Positions 14,369-29,460 of a stretch of DNA of 64,000 nt are shown piece after piece. The stretch covers positions 1,062,166 through 1,126,165 of the forward strand of contig CM052362.1 in NCBI GenBank assembly GCA_028551475.1, given 5' to 3'. A program made the position numbers and the translations under genes. The first letter of the stretch is position 1; each line of letters starts with the position of its first letter. Below the pieces are notes generated by a model. It was not told the origin of the DNA. It did no database searches and saw only the letters and a program-made list of their open reading frames with translations. The DNA is from Casuarina equisetifolia. Lineage: Eukaryota > Streptophyta > Magnoliopsida > Fagales > Casuarinaceae.

Positions 14369-17300
14369 TTACTTCTCAATGCCCTGCTGCAGATACTGTA
14401 TCAAGTCATACCCAGCAGTTGTCCACTTGTTGTAAGCGTCTGTGCAAACACGAATCATGAAATTGGCTGCCTCCCTCTCACTCATCTCAGGATGAAATCT
14501 CCTTCGAAGATTTCCAATAGGGTCCCCCCTGCTGAAGCAGGGCAATCCACTATCAAGCATCAATAATACTGTGTTGATGATTCCATCCATATAACGGCGC
14601 GCGGCAAGATACCCCTTCACGCATAAACTGAGCAGATATGACAAAAAACAAATACTTGAGTTTGGTTCACGAATAGACCAAAACAATTAAGATCTAGATC
14701 AAATGTGCATAGGAGTGCAAAAACAAAGGCTTCCTCACTACCTTACAAACTGGTTCCAGGTTTCACTCTTCATACCACCCGATGGGTCTAGAAGTTGTGT
14801 CATCTCATGGCTCAGTTTGAAGTGTGCGCTCTCAAACCGCATATTTCCACCCGGTGAAGTTTCCAGGATAAAACCAAAATCGATATGAACAAGCCTCCCC
14901 ACACTGCATTCACATTTACATTAGCATTGGATCCACTGTACTGGCACCTCGAAAGACCATTTTACAATATTCAGGAACATTGTTTGGAATGGCTAGCCAG
15001 ATTAAGCAAGTGAACAACAAATTTAGGTCCGTCCAGTCACAACAGTGATAAATTGACATAAATCCCCTAATTATCACAGATAATTTTCAGAAAAAAGGGA
15101 TGCATCATACTTATCAAAGAGGAGATTCCCATTGTGCCTATCCTTTGGTTGAAGTAAAAGGCTGGCAACCGCATAACCAGCACTACTAATAATAAAGTTC
15201 TCACGAGCAGCTTCAAAACTTTGAGATCCAACAGGTCCGTAGTCCTGTTGAAAAATCTCATATAAACCACCATCTGTCGTTTCACCCATCTGACTTCTGC
15301 TTCTTGTGTTAGGCACAACCTGCAAGATAAGCTAGCGTTTAGAGAGGGAAGTGACAAACTATTTTCGCGAATTGAGATTATTCAGAGAAAAACCCATCAA
15401 GAGTAAATCAAAATATTTTTAAATCTACTGAAATTAGTGAATGATTTTGGCTTTTATAAAATTAAATTTCCAACATAGACTTATGAGTATTTTGCAATTT
15501 CTTTCAACTTTTCCCAAATATTTTCGCTTTCCTCATATTGGCTAATTGTTTATTGCAGCTTAATTCATATGTAGGTTAACGGTATATTGCACCGCGAGTT
15601 GAAGAGTAGCACAGCTGGGTTACATGCATGTCAGGCTTCCAGCCCCAAACGTTGATAAGTTATAACATGCTAGCTACCTGAATTCTCAAACAAGGATGAA
15701 GTGACACAACCTCGAAATAGGCTCATGAGTTATAAACTATGCTTTTTAAATACTAAATAGCCCACAAGTACAGTGGATTCAACGACAAAACAAAAAATAG
15801 AATGACTATGCCACTGGAAAGGCCACTTGTTCCATGCTATGCAAAATCAATTGTCTGCCATAAAAAATAAAACTCCCACCTGTCGGTGGCAGCAAAATTC
15901 CCATCACAAGCCTATGAAACTGACAACCAAGAGATTAAGCCTACAGCACCTTCAACTAAGAGTGGAAGTCCAATTGAGATTTGAAACTGTGTTTTGCTTT
16001 TCTACTTTTGTTGGTTGATTATGGCAAAATCCACAAAAAAGAGACTAACTTGCTAGAATTCAAATGAAGGGGCAATCCTGATATATTCAATATCATCCAT
16101 ATTTGATGAGGAAATTCCAGAAAAAAAAAATTAATGCAAAAAATGAGGGAAGAACAATAACAATTTTGAAATCTTCTCTACTCTCCAATTTCATATGTTT
16201 AGTCCAAAAATCCCAAGAGAACTAAAATAAAGAAATAAGCAATCTATCACTTTCTGCATTTATGGATAAACCTACACAAGAAATTTCTCAAGTTATCGAG
16301 GAAACCATTAAGAAGTGCATGAACTCCCACATTCTAGTCTCCAAGTTCTAATTTCGCATGGACAAAAACTACAAGCATCACATCTGTATTACATGTGGCA
16401 TATGCATGCACCCAAGCAGAATCCTTCGGAGTAAACAGTGAGATAAAGTTCACCTCAATTATGCCTCTCTCTGGGCCAGTTGGTAGAACACCGTAAGGAA
16501 AAAGATAGAGATTAAGTCCAACTGCTTCAAATATGTCTCTAAGAAGTGAAATCACTTGAAGAGCAAGAACATCCTGTCGACAATCATCTCCAACCTAGAA
16601 TAAGAAGACTCAGTTGAGCATGCATAACAGTTAAATATTTAACAAGAATTCGCTCAAAACAATTGATGACATAAATGGTGCCAACCAATTTATATAATTA
16701 AAAAAAAAAAAAGGAAAAGGCAGAAAACTTTAAAATATTTCAGGTCTCACTCATAAGTGGATAAAAATATGAACGAAAATTTTCAACAGAACACCTTACC
16801 TTGAAAATGCAAGCTTGAGGCTTTATATCATTTGGGTCCCCAAGCCGATCTACGACATTAAATCTAATCATGATCGGGACTTTTGCCGCCGACTGTAAGG
16901 GTATTCCACTATCTACCTGAATGCCCCTAACAAGCTTGTCAGTGGCAGTTGGTAAATAAAGGTCTTCTCCTTGCACTTCAATTTTCTCCAACGCCCTGCC
17001 ATAGCAGGTTAAGTCACCATGTCAACTGCCAGATTCAACACTAAAGGCTTCAAAAACTTAACATATAAGAATCATACCTCCGAATACCAGCTCGGCGCTC
17101 TTCCTTAGAAAGCGGAAAAAGTTCACCAGAAATTGATGTAACTTTGTCAAAGAACTCAAATTCTCTATCAAACAAGTCACGTGCCTTGGGAGTAAAACCA
17201 TCAATAACCCGCTGTCTAACAACTGGCAATAGTGCTTGAAATGAAGTATTCTGAATCAACAGCGAGAGTATATGCAAGTTTTCAGCATTTAGTTATAAAC

Positions 17301-20300
17301 TAACACAAGCAAGCATATAAAGACTAAACATCAAGATTGAAATTTTTTTGTACAAACTTCTAATAACAAAGCAGATTCATGAAAACACTCTGCAAATATG
17401 TCAAAGAATTTAAGTCATGAAATCCAAATACGACATCTTAATCCATGAACTTTGTATATCCAGAAGCTCAATTTATTGCACCTAACTTACAATCCCATGT
17501 CCAAAGGCCTCCAAGAGTAAATATTTACCCACAACGAAGGAGCGTTTTGGTAAAATATCTCCATATGCACAACATAAAACAGCATTACCTCTATCACAGT
17601 GATCATAAAAATTTGGATGTTGAATATGTAATTTCCACCACTACTAAACTATCACATTCCATTTGATCTGATGTACGCTAAATTCAAATGAGACATACCT
17701 TCCCAGAGGCAGCATCTTTCCCTGATTCTCCTTCAGTTGTCTCACCCTGCCATTATTAAACTCAGCGCTTGTTAAATAGAAGCCAACATAGATTACACTG
17801 AAACAATATTATATTTTGCAGTTCTCATCACAACCAAAGAATAATTATCAGATATACAAATAAAATAAGGATAGACTGTGATAGGGCACTCTCAACCAAT
17901 GCTTTAACCCCAGCTTACATTAAGGTCATATTTTTTTGGATGCTAACTGCTCGAACAAATCTATGAAGCATGAGATTAACAGACATTAAATTTTTCTTGA
18001 ATTAGTGAAGTAAACATGAATATCTATTTCTTCACTCAGATTTGTACAGTGATGGTGAATATTGTTGCATATACAAGCCAAACAAAAATCTTTATTTCTA
18101 AATTAAATGTGACAATTTCCTAAATTTACTCTGCTCTGTCCTAAAAGAAATGCTCCACTCATTGAAAGGCTAACTATTTATCTGAAGAGGGATTAGCCAC
18201 CACCCTATTACAACTTATGCCAATAAAAGAATTATATACTAAAACAATTCGGTAAAATTTTATTGGTAATGGTAGGATTTTTTTTTCACCTGGAGATGCC
18301 ATATCAGAATGTGGGCAAAGATATCATCCCCTTGAGCTGCTCTAAGCAAATAACCCTCTACTAACCTCTGCAAAAAGATGAAAAATAAGAAAAATTAAGA
18401 CATTCACAAAAGATGATATGACATATTTGTGTTGGCATTATTTGGCCAGCAGCCGAAGGAAACTTGTGCTTGCACTGATTTGGAATCTGCTGGGCTGTGC
18501 AACTTCAGTTTGGTGGGTCAAATAACAAAAACTGACAATAGTACAACTGCTAAACAAAAGGTGCATTTTAACTGAAATATTTTCCTTTGTCAGTATCTTC
18601 ATTGGTATCTGCCCACATAAGTTATCAATAAAGAGGAAATTTTTTAGCTTGGACTGGCAAATATTTCATCCCACATAAAAAACACCTCAAATTGAATAAG
18701 GTTCAGAATGTTTAAAAATTCCCCCACAACTCTGCCAGCACAAAGTGAATCAATATTGTATCATGATAAACCTATCCAACATCGGAGCAGAAAAAATTAT
18801 CAAAATGCCAAGAGTTGGATCCAATTATTAACGTGCAAATTGGCAGAACAAACTTACACCCAGATCACACCTACACTTGCAAGGAAACCATAAACATCTT
18901 TGTTAGATATCTAACCTCTTCATCATATCGCAGGGCCTGCACAAGCTGTGGCATGAAGAAGGTTACTCGCTTGGGAGGATAGGACTCCAAAACCCTAAGA
19001 ACATATGCCATAACACGTGGATTTCCCTTGTAAGCAGGAGTGAGGAACTCAAGGGCTTGTGTAATTGAACAGGGAGCCCAGTGTGGCAATTGTTGCAGAA
19101 GTGCAGAATTCTCATCAACAGCCTTTGGGGTGACAAAATATGGTAATGCTTCAGGTATGCAGCGGACATCCACTATATGAGACTACAAGAAAAAGCCCAC
19201 TCGATATAAGAAATCACAGTTCAAACAGCCTTGAATAACTAAGGGAAGATGGCCTGTCATGGCCAAAAGGATTCACAATAATGAGAAAACACACCTGGAC
19301 CAACTGAGCTATTTCAGCCTTCAAATATGCATTTGTAGGGAATCTTGAGGCCAGGGAAAAAGCAATACGAGGATCCACAGAGAAAGCTGTCCTTGCATAT
19401 TCAATCCATTTTTCTGAAGTAATTTTAGTCCGGGATGATGTATTTTCCCTGAAATATGATTGGAAATACAAAAATGAAAATATTTTATATTGAGAATGAA
19501 TAACCTCTGCAACATAAGTTCCCAAACAAGAAACCCCCTCCCCCCAGGGAAAAAAAAAAAGAAGAAAGAAAGAAATGAAAGCAAGACAATGAAAACATTC
19601 TCCCCTACAACAAAAGATTACTTTGAGTTAAGGGGTTGGGCCCAAACTTCCAGCCTATCGGCCTCATGCTGGCATAGCATTAAAAGTAGCTGCTTTCGCT
19701 TTTCTCTCCCCACTGCATAGTTCTCCATCTGGCCCCAGATAGGGTGATGCTGATCATTCTGCAGACACAGAAGAAATCTCTGAGAACATATTGACAAAGA
19801 AAGCTTGCACAATTGACAGGAGGAAACACAATAAGAACTACCCCAAAACCGAAGACAGACACATCCATTCAGAATGGAGAGCCATATCCGAGACCATCAA
19901 GTGTGTATATAGATTCTATCTGCTGCAAACATAATCATCTTACCAGTTCAATTATGGAACTTCCATTTTCACGTGCCCGTACTTTTGAATCAGATTGAGA
20001 AGCATCCACTCGCTCATTTGAAAGGTAGTGAACAAAAAGAGAGACAGATTGAGCCTCACTCTGGGTGAAATTCATATTGTTCCTATCATACCACTCAGGC
20101 TCATAAGCAAACCAGCCCAATGAGGCCCTGTAGCATACATCAGCGAAAACATTCAATTCCTCCAAAAAGCAAGTTTACCTAAGTATGTCAACTAAACAGA
20201 ACTGTTCCCTAACAAAACACTTTACCAAGAACAAGTGTCCAAAATACCAACATGGACATTCAAGTTATAACTACACTTAATCAATAAGCCACTGTAAGGC

Positions 20301-23300
20301 TTGATATCAGAAGTTCAATATCATCAACAGGCAAACAAAAAGTGCAAGAAGAAAGATATCTGAATTGAAAAACTAACATTAACAGGAATTTCACTTTCAT
20401 GCTTGCAGCCAATGCTCTAACTATAGACCACCAACACCACAAATTTTATAAACTGAATACTCTTAAAAATTGTCTGAATAAAACATCATGTCAACTTAGA
20501 ATCTACATTGACTCTGGGAAGAAAAAGTGGACAAGAAAAAAAAGGTGATACTAGATATCTTTAGTCTTATTGGTAACGAAAAAGATGCATTAATTAAAGT
20601 TGTCTATACACATCAAAGTTAAGTAATTCAGCACAAATTTCTCAGCTTGCAATTCAGGCTATGCACAAATCTAGAAGAGAAGACCAAAAGTCAAGAAAAA
20701 CAATGAATTCAAGGTTTCTCAGAAAATGGACAAGAGAAATTGCTATAAGACATCAGTACAGAAGCAAATAGGTAGTCAATAAAGAATTCAGAAAGTACTA
20801 AGAATGCAGAATTCAAAGAAATAAAAAAAGTCATTGCCATCACCTATAAATTCGGTCCTCCAGCAGCTGAAGACCTGTTTTGAAATTCTGCAAATTGCCC
20901 TGGGACTGGCATGAGCAGAACTTTAGCCCAAGAAGCATGACAGTGAAAAAAGTACCAGTAGCTGCAGGATGGTGTGAAAAGTTCCAAGGGAGTTTTGTTG
21001 TCCCCTGTAGCAACCGACCAAGGAGCAAGAGTTGCTCAACACTATTGTGTCGAATGACCTATACAACCAAAACAAAGATAAAGTACCACAGACAGCTAAT
21101 GAAAACAGATAAAAAAGAAAAAATAATCAACCTGAATTAAAAAAGCAACATCCTAATAGAAAAGATGCCCACACAACTTGGCCAATCATTGTAGAAATCT
21201 ATGTCTACATGATGTAAACATAACTCAATCCATGGCAACAACAAGGAAAGTGACAAATGGCCAGGCAATTAAAAATTTTCCTCATTAACTATGGCTACTT
21301 CTATGCATTTTGATCCATAATATTGCTTGAGTGAGATTCCATAAATGTGGTATCTTTCACAGGGAAGAACGAACACACACAACCGAGCATCATGGACTGG
21401 AGAAACTTTCCTCATGCATCCTAAAGTAATCAGTACAGAAATTCTACTGTTGCTACCATTCCTTTATTGCATGAAGATCGTGGAAGGACAAATTAGCAAT
21501 CCCATTGGCAAAATGGAAGACACTTGGTAAGGTAACCATACTCCTGTCAGAAAAATGAATTACTCTTACTCTGATAGCCACACGACCAGTATTTTGTCCT
21601 TTACCAGAAACTGTAGCAAGATTACTTTACTTCTTCTATCAGATTCCAGATGTATCAAACTGTACTCTAAACAAGAATACTGGGACCACTAAAACAATGG
21701 CCACTGAAGTGGACCATTGGATCCCAGGAGATGCAACATTGAAGACACTAATTCAACTATGATGAAGGTCATAGAAGATCCACTGAAGTGGTGAGACAAG
21801 ATTCAAAGATGAAAATGTTGTTATGCAGAAACTAAATGAACTAGTCCAATTAATGCTGGTATTACATATCATTTAGGAGCCAATAGGATCTAAGAGAAAA
21901 AAAGAGAGGGAGACAAACTTCAGTAATTCCTAACCTCAAAACGATCAATTAAAAATCCAAGCCATAGTCTATGAGCAAGTATCTGTTCAACTGGATCTGT
22001 TTCAGGTTGCATTTCTGGCTCTCCAGGAACAAGGTGAGGCCTTAATTTTGCAGAAGGACCTGAACTTCGTGTCTCAGAGGCAAAAAGGCCTCGCTTTGTA
22101 TCGATTGTCCATAACCATGCATCAACAAGCTCAGCAAGTACTAGAGATCCCAATTGAGGTGCAGCAGAAACTAACCATGTCCAAATGAAAACACCAGTTT
22201 CTATTGCATCAAGGGTAGAAATGTAAGCCGGACACCAACAAAGAAGACGAAGAAGTTGTGAGAAGCCCTCTAGATTTGATCTTGATTCAGAATCCTACCA
22301 AATAAAAGAAATCCGATAAAGAGAACAGTGTGTCATACAAGATTCCTCCATTCTGTAGAAGTACAAACGAAATTTGCAAATATTTTACCAGATTTGATAG
22401 AAGTAATGCAGTAGCCTGAGAACAAGTTTCACGAAACTGTGACTTGTCCAATTCTCCACCTTTTTCAGCAATGTTAACAAATTGTTGAAGTAGACGCACA
22501 AACTTAGTAAGTAAAATCCCATTGAAAGCATCATCCTCAGCCTGTGGCTGCTGAGGAAATGCACCAGATATCAACCTTTGAAGGCCAACCCCAAGCCCAA
22601 AGCCTGTTGAAGCACCTGATTGAAAGCCACCGATACTATTATACAACCTTCTCATGCCAGCAATCTCCCCTGCATGGTTGCACTTAACTGTTGCGCTGAC
22701 TATACCAGTACTAAGTACCTCCAAATTAAAGGCTTCAGTTAATTTTAAGTTTGCACCTGATGCCGCAGCTGCAGCAGCCATGACTGCCGGAATGTTTGCT
22801 GTTTGTATGCCTGTCCAGATATCATTTTTCCCTGTTCCGATCCTTGTCTCAGATAAAAGAGAGACCACATCAGTTGTGTGCTGCGCTCTTTGCCATGTGT
22901 TTGCTTTGCAAAGCTTTTCCTGAATTGTACCAACAAAATCCATAAACATGAGAATAAAAACTAAAAACTTAGGCCAAAGATGTCTTTATAACATCACTGA
23001 CTCTAAAGTAGTGGTAGCAATAGTGATGACAAAGATGTTAAATAGATTTGACTGGTAAATATCAGTTGTTACAATTCAACATTTCGCAAGGTATTAGATG
23101 AACCAATTCATCATCTCAAAAAGAGTCATTTTTTGAAACTAGGGATTCCAATTAGGAATTACAATAAACCATTTCTTGAAATCGTCTAAAATCTTATAAC
23201 AATTGGTACCATTCTTGCAAATGTCCTACTTATTAGGTATTTATCAGTAAATAATCATACATGAAACATGGATAAGGCCAACAAACAGTTTGAAAGATCA

Positions 23301-26300
23301 CTAAAAAGGCCAAAAATGTCTCCTTCATGGGTGGACCTATGTCTATTCCAGGAGGTCCTAAAAGTTAATTGAACATCCATATGGCAACTTCCCTAGTAAC
23401 AACTATGACTACCATCCAAAAAAGACGCACACACATGGGATGTATATATCCAAGTATCTATCTTGTAGACAGAGAGAGGAGAAGAAGAAAGGAAAGAGCA
23501 GGAAAGAGTACCACAAAAATTGATTCCGAAAAGAAATGAGATCATATCTGGCATCAGATAAGAAATCATTATCCCAAAAATAAAAAATAAAAAAAATCCA
23601 GCGAGGTAAATTTACAAACATGAAAGGTTTCAGTCTTCAAAGCTATAACCATCGAAGAGCAACAAAAGTATATTTGTGCACCTGAAGAAGACCCTGGCTA
23701 GTGCAAGGAGCATATGAAAGCGATCTTATGACCCATTCTCGAACTATTTTTTGGTATAAAGAACGAACTGCCACCATCCAAGCAGGATCATTGACAACAG
23801 TAGTGGGTGACTCATTATGAATTGAGAACAGCAAGGAATCTAGACAACATGAATTCCACAAAACCTGCATTTATGTGGTTCAGATAGCTTGTAACTATCA
23901 ACAAAAAATTAACAAATAAAAACAAAGCTCAAGGGTAAATGAGAATAGTGTTCAACAAGCTATTACCTGCGGAAACTTATCTCTCAACTGAGTCAACAGG
24001 TTCACAGCCATGTCTCGTATATGCTCCTCCCTCCAGCACATACTTCTGATCAAAAAACAGGTATGGGCATAAAGGGTTGAGTCCCTTAACTCAGCATCAT
24101 CACCTGTATCAGATATCCGATCCTCCTGAACCAAGATGGAAGTAAAAAGGATGTTCACATGGGACATATCCCTGTACATAAAGCGAGAGAGAGAGAGAGA
24201 GAGGGAGAGAGAGGAGTAGCAGCAAACTTTGACAGAAAAAGTACTTTTTACTCCCCTAAACCATCATCTAAGGACATGCTGAGTTTGCTAAAACAAGAAA
24301 ACATAAATACCTGATTCCCTTGGACCATTTATATTTGAGAAGGAAAGTTCAACGTTAAAAGAATGTCCAAAGAAATTTTATAAGCAAATATTTGTTTCAA
24401 TTCACTGCAAGGCACATTGTAGAAGGCATTTTGCATTCTACATGTAAAGTAAATTGCTTCAAAAGCTGTTTAGAGAACACAGACGTACCAGCCACAATAC
24501 TGCCGTTTCAAATGACCTATGGACAATTGCTGTTAAACACTGGAAGACGGCTGGCATGAGATTTGGAGTTTTTAGGTATTCAAAGGCACAATTGAAGGCA
24601 CTTCTAGAGGCAGTCACGACACTACCACCATTAAGGATGCCGCCATTGCTGCTGAAGCGTATAATTTCCAGAAAAGCTACTGCAAGAAGATAGGTAGCCT
24701 TTACACCTGCACAATGAATATAAAGGCAATGTTTCCCTTGTCAAAATGGGTAAACAGTGAAATTCAATTCCCCCCCACCCCCCCAAAAAAATGAAAATCC
24801 AATTAAACCTATTTCCTCAAGATAAAAGGCATTATGAGTGAATTAGCAAACTGTTAATGAACAGAGAACTGCACTTCATTCAAAAAAAAAAAAAAGTGGG
24901 TAATTTATCTTGCCTGAAATCGTGCTCATTGCTGCAACATCAACTCGCCCTCCTAAAGCAGCAGAAAGAGCGGCTCTCTGGGTTACAGCAGCTTTCTCAT
25001 TGCCACTCCCTCGACGGCTGCCTGGATTGTGAAGTGCATTGAGTTCTAGCTCATCTTCAAGCCATTTCACAGAGCTAACAACCTACAAAGAAAGAAATTC
25101 TCGCATTAAATGACAAATACAGGCATGTAGTTCCAATATGCAAATTACGTTCCCATTAAACAACCTAGTACAGAACCTAGCTATCAGTTTCACAAGATGG
25201 TCACTTAGCACTTGAATCAACAATAAAATGGTTTAGAAGCTCATTACTGAACCTTGGTCAAACCAAACAGGAAGTGGCAGGAACAACCCAACCTTAAGCT
25301 TTGCTAATAGTTAATAAAGTGGCTATGCTGATTCGCCAAACAAGACATGAAAGTGATGAGCAGGGCATCGTCTGAATTGATGCCCACCTTGTCCCTTTTG
25401 CAGGCAGGAATAAGACTACCAATGGAAGACAAACGTCAATGCATTGTTTCACATGCACCCATGGTGAAGTTCAAGTTTTCATAGGCAAGAAAAAATCAAA
25501 TCGAGTATCCCACACAAGACACGATCACTCCATGTGTCTATTTAGTGAGATTTTCCAAAAAGATGCCAGAACAAAGCAAACTATTCAGTGAGATGTGACA
25601 AGGGATAACAATAAAATAAAATTTAGCATCCAAAACAACTTAGCATAATACTCCAAAAACCACCCAACCAAAGCAATTCCTTGATGCAACAAAGCATAAA
25701 GTGAGATACTCTACAACTCCCATATAATATATGGTATTAATAGGCACAAGTAAATGCAACTGTGTATAAGACGAGACAAAGTCACTCATGGACAGAAACC
25801 TATCAAAACTACAATCTAGCCAGATTGGGCATCCAAAAGAATTTCACACAAGTACTGCAAAACAGAAACCTTAAAAAGTAATTCCCAAATTCCAAAAGAC
25901 ATTAATTGAGATAAAGATAATCAAATGAAAAGATTCTAATTACTACCATGGAGAACAAAGAAGTATCACACAGAAAACTCTCCAAGATCAACTTACTAGT
26001 GGAGGAGTCCCTCGAGCAATAAGCCGAACAGCAGAACACCACTGCACATTCCACATGTATGGGCCACCCACAGCTTGAAGAGCAATAGTACCCATGCTTC
26101 CCACGCTGTTCAGTGTACTGGATACAGGCTTTATTGGTACCTGAGTCTTCTGTATCGGAGGTGCTAAGCCAAAAAGAGCAATATAGAACCACAAGTTGCG
26201 AAATAGCTTCAAAAGTGAAGGTTCCACATCTACAGTAGGATCAAAATCAGAGCATATTTCAGCAACCGCAGGAAGCAGAGGCCCCAGGAAATCTGCTCCA

Positions 26301-29152
26301 CTCCTGAAACAGTAGTATCAGACATGAAGTCTCCATTATACAGCGAAATAACAAAAGTCAGGTAATTGAAATCAGTAATATATCACTAAAGCCCCTAAAG
26401 ACTTGCACATGCTGTCATAAATCAAAATTAGGAATCACAAGATGAGTCATCACCGCATCAATCAGCATGAATGTAATTATTAAGTAATACCTTCCACTTT
26501 TGGACTCAGCAGCCAGGCCTACATCTGAGCACAAAGATAGCAAGCGGTGACGATAATCTGAACGTAATTTTGTACTTGTAAGACCACTAGCAATCAGAAG
26601 AAATCCTGCAGGAAGAGTCTATAATGTGATTGAACAAGTGAGTGCCCATTTGAGAAAATATAGAGTCAAGCAACTTAACAATATCAAGTACAGTTCACTT
26701 CATTAGAAAGAATACCTCAACACGTTCTGTTGTGGCTTCAGGTGCCACTGTTTTATTTTCAGCAGATCCTAGACTTGAGAGTTTACACAAGTAACTTCTT
26801 GTCATCAAAACCACTGTCTCACGATAAGACTTCTCAAATCCTAGACTTGCAATGCGGGATACAGCATCAAGAAGCTGCAGTAATTTCAGAAAGAATAGTT
26901 GAGAAACCATGCAACTGATTCTGAAGAAGCAACAGCTATCTCAGTCTGTTGTATTGACCAATCAAAGGAATGGATAAATGATGCAGAATCCATATCAGCA
27001 ACTAAATAAATAGATAAAAGGATGTAGAATGCACGTCAGCAGATGCATGCTCTGAAGACAGAGATTCCATACTCGGAGTCGCAATAAACTAGGAGTTGAA
27101 GCATCACCCTCTTCTAAGCTTTCAATGAAAAGAGGTAATATCGTATCCACCACTTCAGCCTTTTTGATGGCCACATTCACATCAGCTAGCAAGCGTATAA
27201 CATTAAGTTGCACAACAGGAACTGTCTGTTTCTCTTTATCAACCTGTAATTAGTAAGGATTAAAGCAATCATGCAATGAAGTTAAGTACTAATTATAAAA
27301 CTACCTCAGAACAAAAACCTCAAAGATCTTGATTTTCTACGCAATACTTCTTGTTGATCAAACAAATTTTCATCAGACTGCAGTATATAAAGGTATAGTA
27401 ACTGTAAAATATAAGACCAACCTTTTCCTCATAATCATTTCGTTCACGTATACTTGAAGCCAATCCCATGACATATGTATCCACAGGAGCTCGCTCCTTT
27501 GTCCAGCAAGATTCAATTATCAGACAACTCGTCTTCGTTACACTCTCAAACATTGCCCCCTGGCTACTGCCCCAGGTGTCAGCCTGTTACAATTACATTG
27601 TATAAAAGTAAAGCACAAATAAAAGGAGGAAAGATTACCACATTATGTGCAAAACAAATGTACCTGCGCACAAACAGCCAGTGCAATGGGTTTAAGACGG
27701 ATGAGCAATACACGCAGCAGCTGTCCTCCTCGAGCCACGGCTATTTGTGCAACCCCTGCTAGCAAGGAACCAAAGAACTCTTCACAGGCTCTCAACTTGC
27801 GCCATACAGACAGCAAACACGCTTCAGTAGCATCAATCAACAGTGCAACTGCCTCGTGCACCAACCTCTTGGAGGATTTTCCATCCAATTCAAGTGTCCC
27901 AATGCTCTTAATTTTCAACTTGGCCACAGCCTGATAAACCAACAATTTTGTATTGATTCTAGCCTTCAAAAGCGCCCCTTGTTCATTCCAATCCCGCTTC
28001 CTTATCTGCACATACAACCAAAAATTCAACCATCTCTCGCTCACTCTCCCTTCTCCTTAACAAATTTAATGCTGATTATCCCATGAACTATCTGCAAACC
28101 TACATCTAAGAAAGAACGCAACTTTCAAATACGGCAAAATTGTAACATCCAAAACTCATTACCTTTAAGAAGACCGACGAAGATTGGAGCTGCTTCTTGG
28201 TGATCAACCTCACCTGCTCAAGAAGCCTGGAATCAATTTGGACCTTCTCCAAAATGTGGGCAATTAATTTGAACGCAATCTCTTGCTTCTCCAAGCTCTC
28301 CAAGGATTCTTCCTCGAACAAAGTGATGTGTTGCCTAAACATAGCTCCACCTCCATCGTTGAGACCCAAATTTAACTGATCAATTCCACTCTTCCACTGA
28401 ATGCTACCTCCATTCATTACCACCGAACCCTTGGACGACGTTACACTCATCAACTCGTCCCCAGCCCTCGAGCTCGACGTCGAACCGGACACGTGGCTCG
28501 CCTCATTCCCGGGACTTGCTTCACTCTCATTTGGCTGGTAATGCTTCGCGCTCAATGGGGAGCTCTGCGCCGACGAGGTCTCAGAATTTGCCGCCTGAGC
28601 TTGCTCTCTCGGAGTGCCGGGAGCATGGACCACGATCGCGAGCTGATCGAGGAGGCACGTGACCAACCTATCGGCGTCAGAGGGCAAGACCGGCAAGAAA
28701 TTCTGCGACAAGGCCGTCAAGAAGACTCTTGAAATCCCCGAATTCTCACCAGTCGCGGTCAAAACAACGTCGCCGAAGGACTCTGCGACCTCGGCAGCGA
28801 AATCGGGCGACAATTCGGCAGCTTTAGAGACATAACTCAGGAAATCGGCAAAGAAAGAACCAATCGACTCGTTGGTGAAGGGTTGCGGCCAGAAAGACTG
28901 GGCAAACGAGGAGGGAACGGTACGCAGGAACTCAAGGACGAGCACTTTGGGTCGGGGATCCGAGGAATCGGAGCATTTAGAGAGGAATCGAGCCACGGAG
29001 AGAACGGCATTGAGCTGAGAGCGCGAGACCCGAGGAGATCCGGATGCAAGCAAGTCAGGTTGGGGGCAGCGGTTGCACATCCAGGCCAGCTTCTCGGAGA
29101 ATTGCGCCGGGTTCCGCGCCACCAGGTCGCAGAGCTCCGTGAGGGCCTCCAT
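14369..29152 (-). CDS. PI4KA1: Phosphatidylinositol 4-kinase alpha 1, complete gene
   Basis: This type III PI4-kinase phosphorylates phosphatidylinositol to PI4P. In plants it works at the plasma membrane in a complex with NPG, HYC and EFOP proteins. I model 26 exons, all in phase, giving 2033 aa; the Arabidopsis protein is similar in length. Exon 1 is 29152-28163 and starts [20 protein letters not shown]. Exon 12 (22919-22389) and exon 13 (22294-21935) are large; exon 26 is 14627-14369 and ends in YLQQGIEK. Residues 1 to about 1480 form the helical N-terminal part, about 1480-1700 the PIK/helical region, and about 1740-2033 the kinase. The ATP lysine is in ACIFK (K1777) followed by VGDDCRQD, the catalytic loop is DRHNGN (1884-1889), and the metal-binding DFG is 1902-1904. 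Intron 8 appears to use a GC donor at 24913. This is the only PI4KA1 copy in the window with the catalytic exons. Confidence 0.96.
24906..24920 (-). other. Probable GC-AG intron donor in PI4KA1 exon 8
   Basis: Exon 8 must end at ATTTCAG to join exon 9 in phase (S-G-V-K-A-T). The intron then begins GCAAGA rather than GT, and no in-phase GT lies close by. The same sequence occurs in the truncated copy at about 53890. GC-AG introns are a known minor class; this one should be considered when splice variants of the gene are annotated. Confidence 0.65.
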
Positions 29153-29460
29153 TTCTTGGAATCAAATCCCAGACTCTAAAACGAAGAAGCGAAGACGTTA
29201 GGGCTTTCACTCATTGCCGGTAACCTTCTTCACATCCCTCATCTCGGCAACGTCGCTGGTGTGGCTCGGGTCCTCGGCATTCTTCTTCTTCTTCTTCTTC
29301 TTATGTAAATCCGAATGCGAGAGATTCTCCTATTGGTTTTTACGAGGGGAACCTCTCTGTCGCGCCTCTTGGAATTTCGACTGTTTATTGTTACAAACTT
29401 CAAGAAAAATAAAGAGGCACGCGCTAATTTTATAATTCCATATCTTAACCATGTAACATA
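29153..29460 (-). promoter_or_regulatory. PI4KA1 5' leader and proximal promoter region
   Basis: This is the GC-richer sequence just upstream of the PI4KA1 ATG. It contains a (CTT)n tract at about 29281-29302, typical of plant 5' leaders. It is duplicated at 58125-58450, where the tract is longer, so the truncated copy kept the same upstream region. I cannot place the transcription start exactly. Confidence 0.45.

Noticed and set aside
22654..22923. Plus-strand open frames opposite PI4KA1 exons (also 27647-27934, 28493-28732, 28883-29179 and their copies at 51670, 56619, 57465, 57855)
   Set aside because: Shadows of conserved minus-strand exons; no domain and no independent conservation.
24454..24693. 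Plus-strand frame of 79 codons
   Set aside because: Antisense of PI4KA1 exon 9, which reads correctly on the minus strand between 24706 and 24489.
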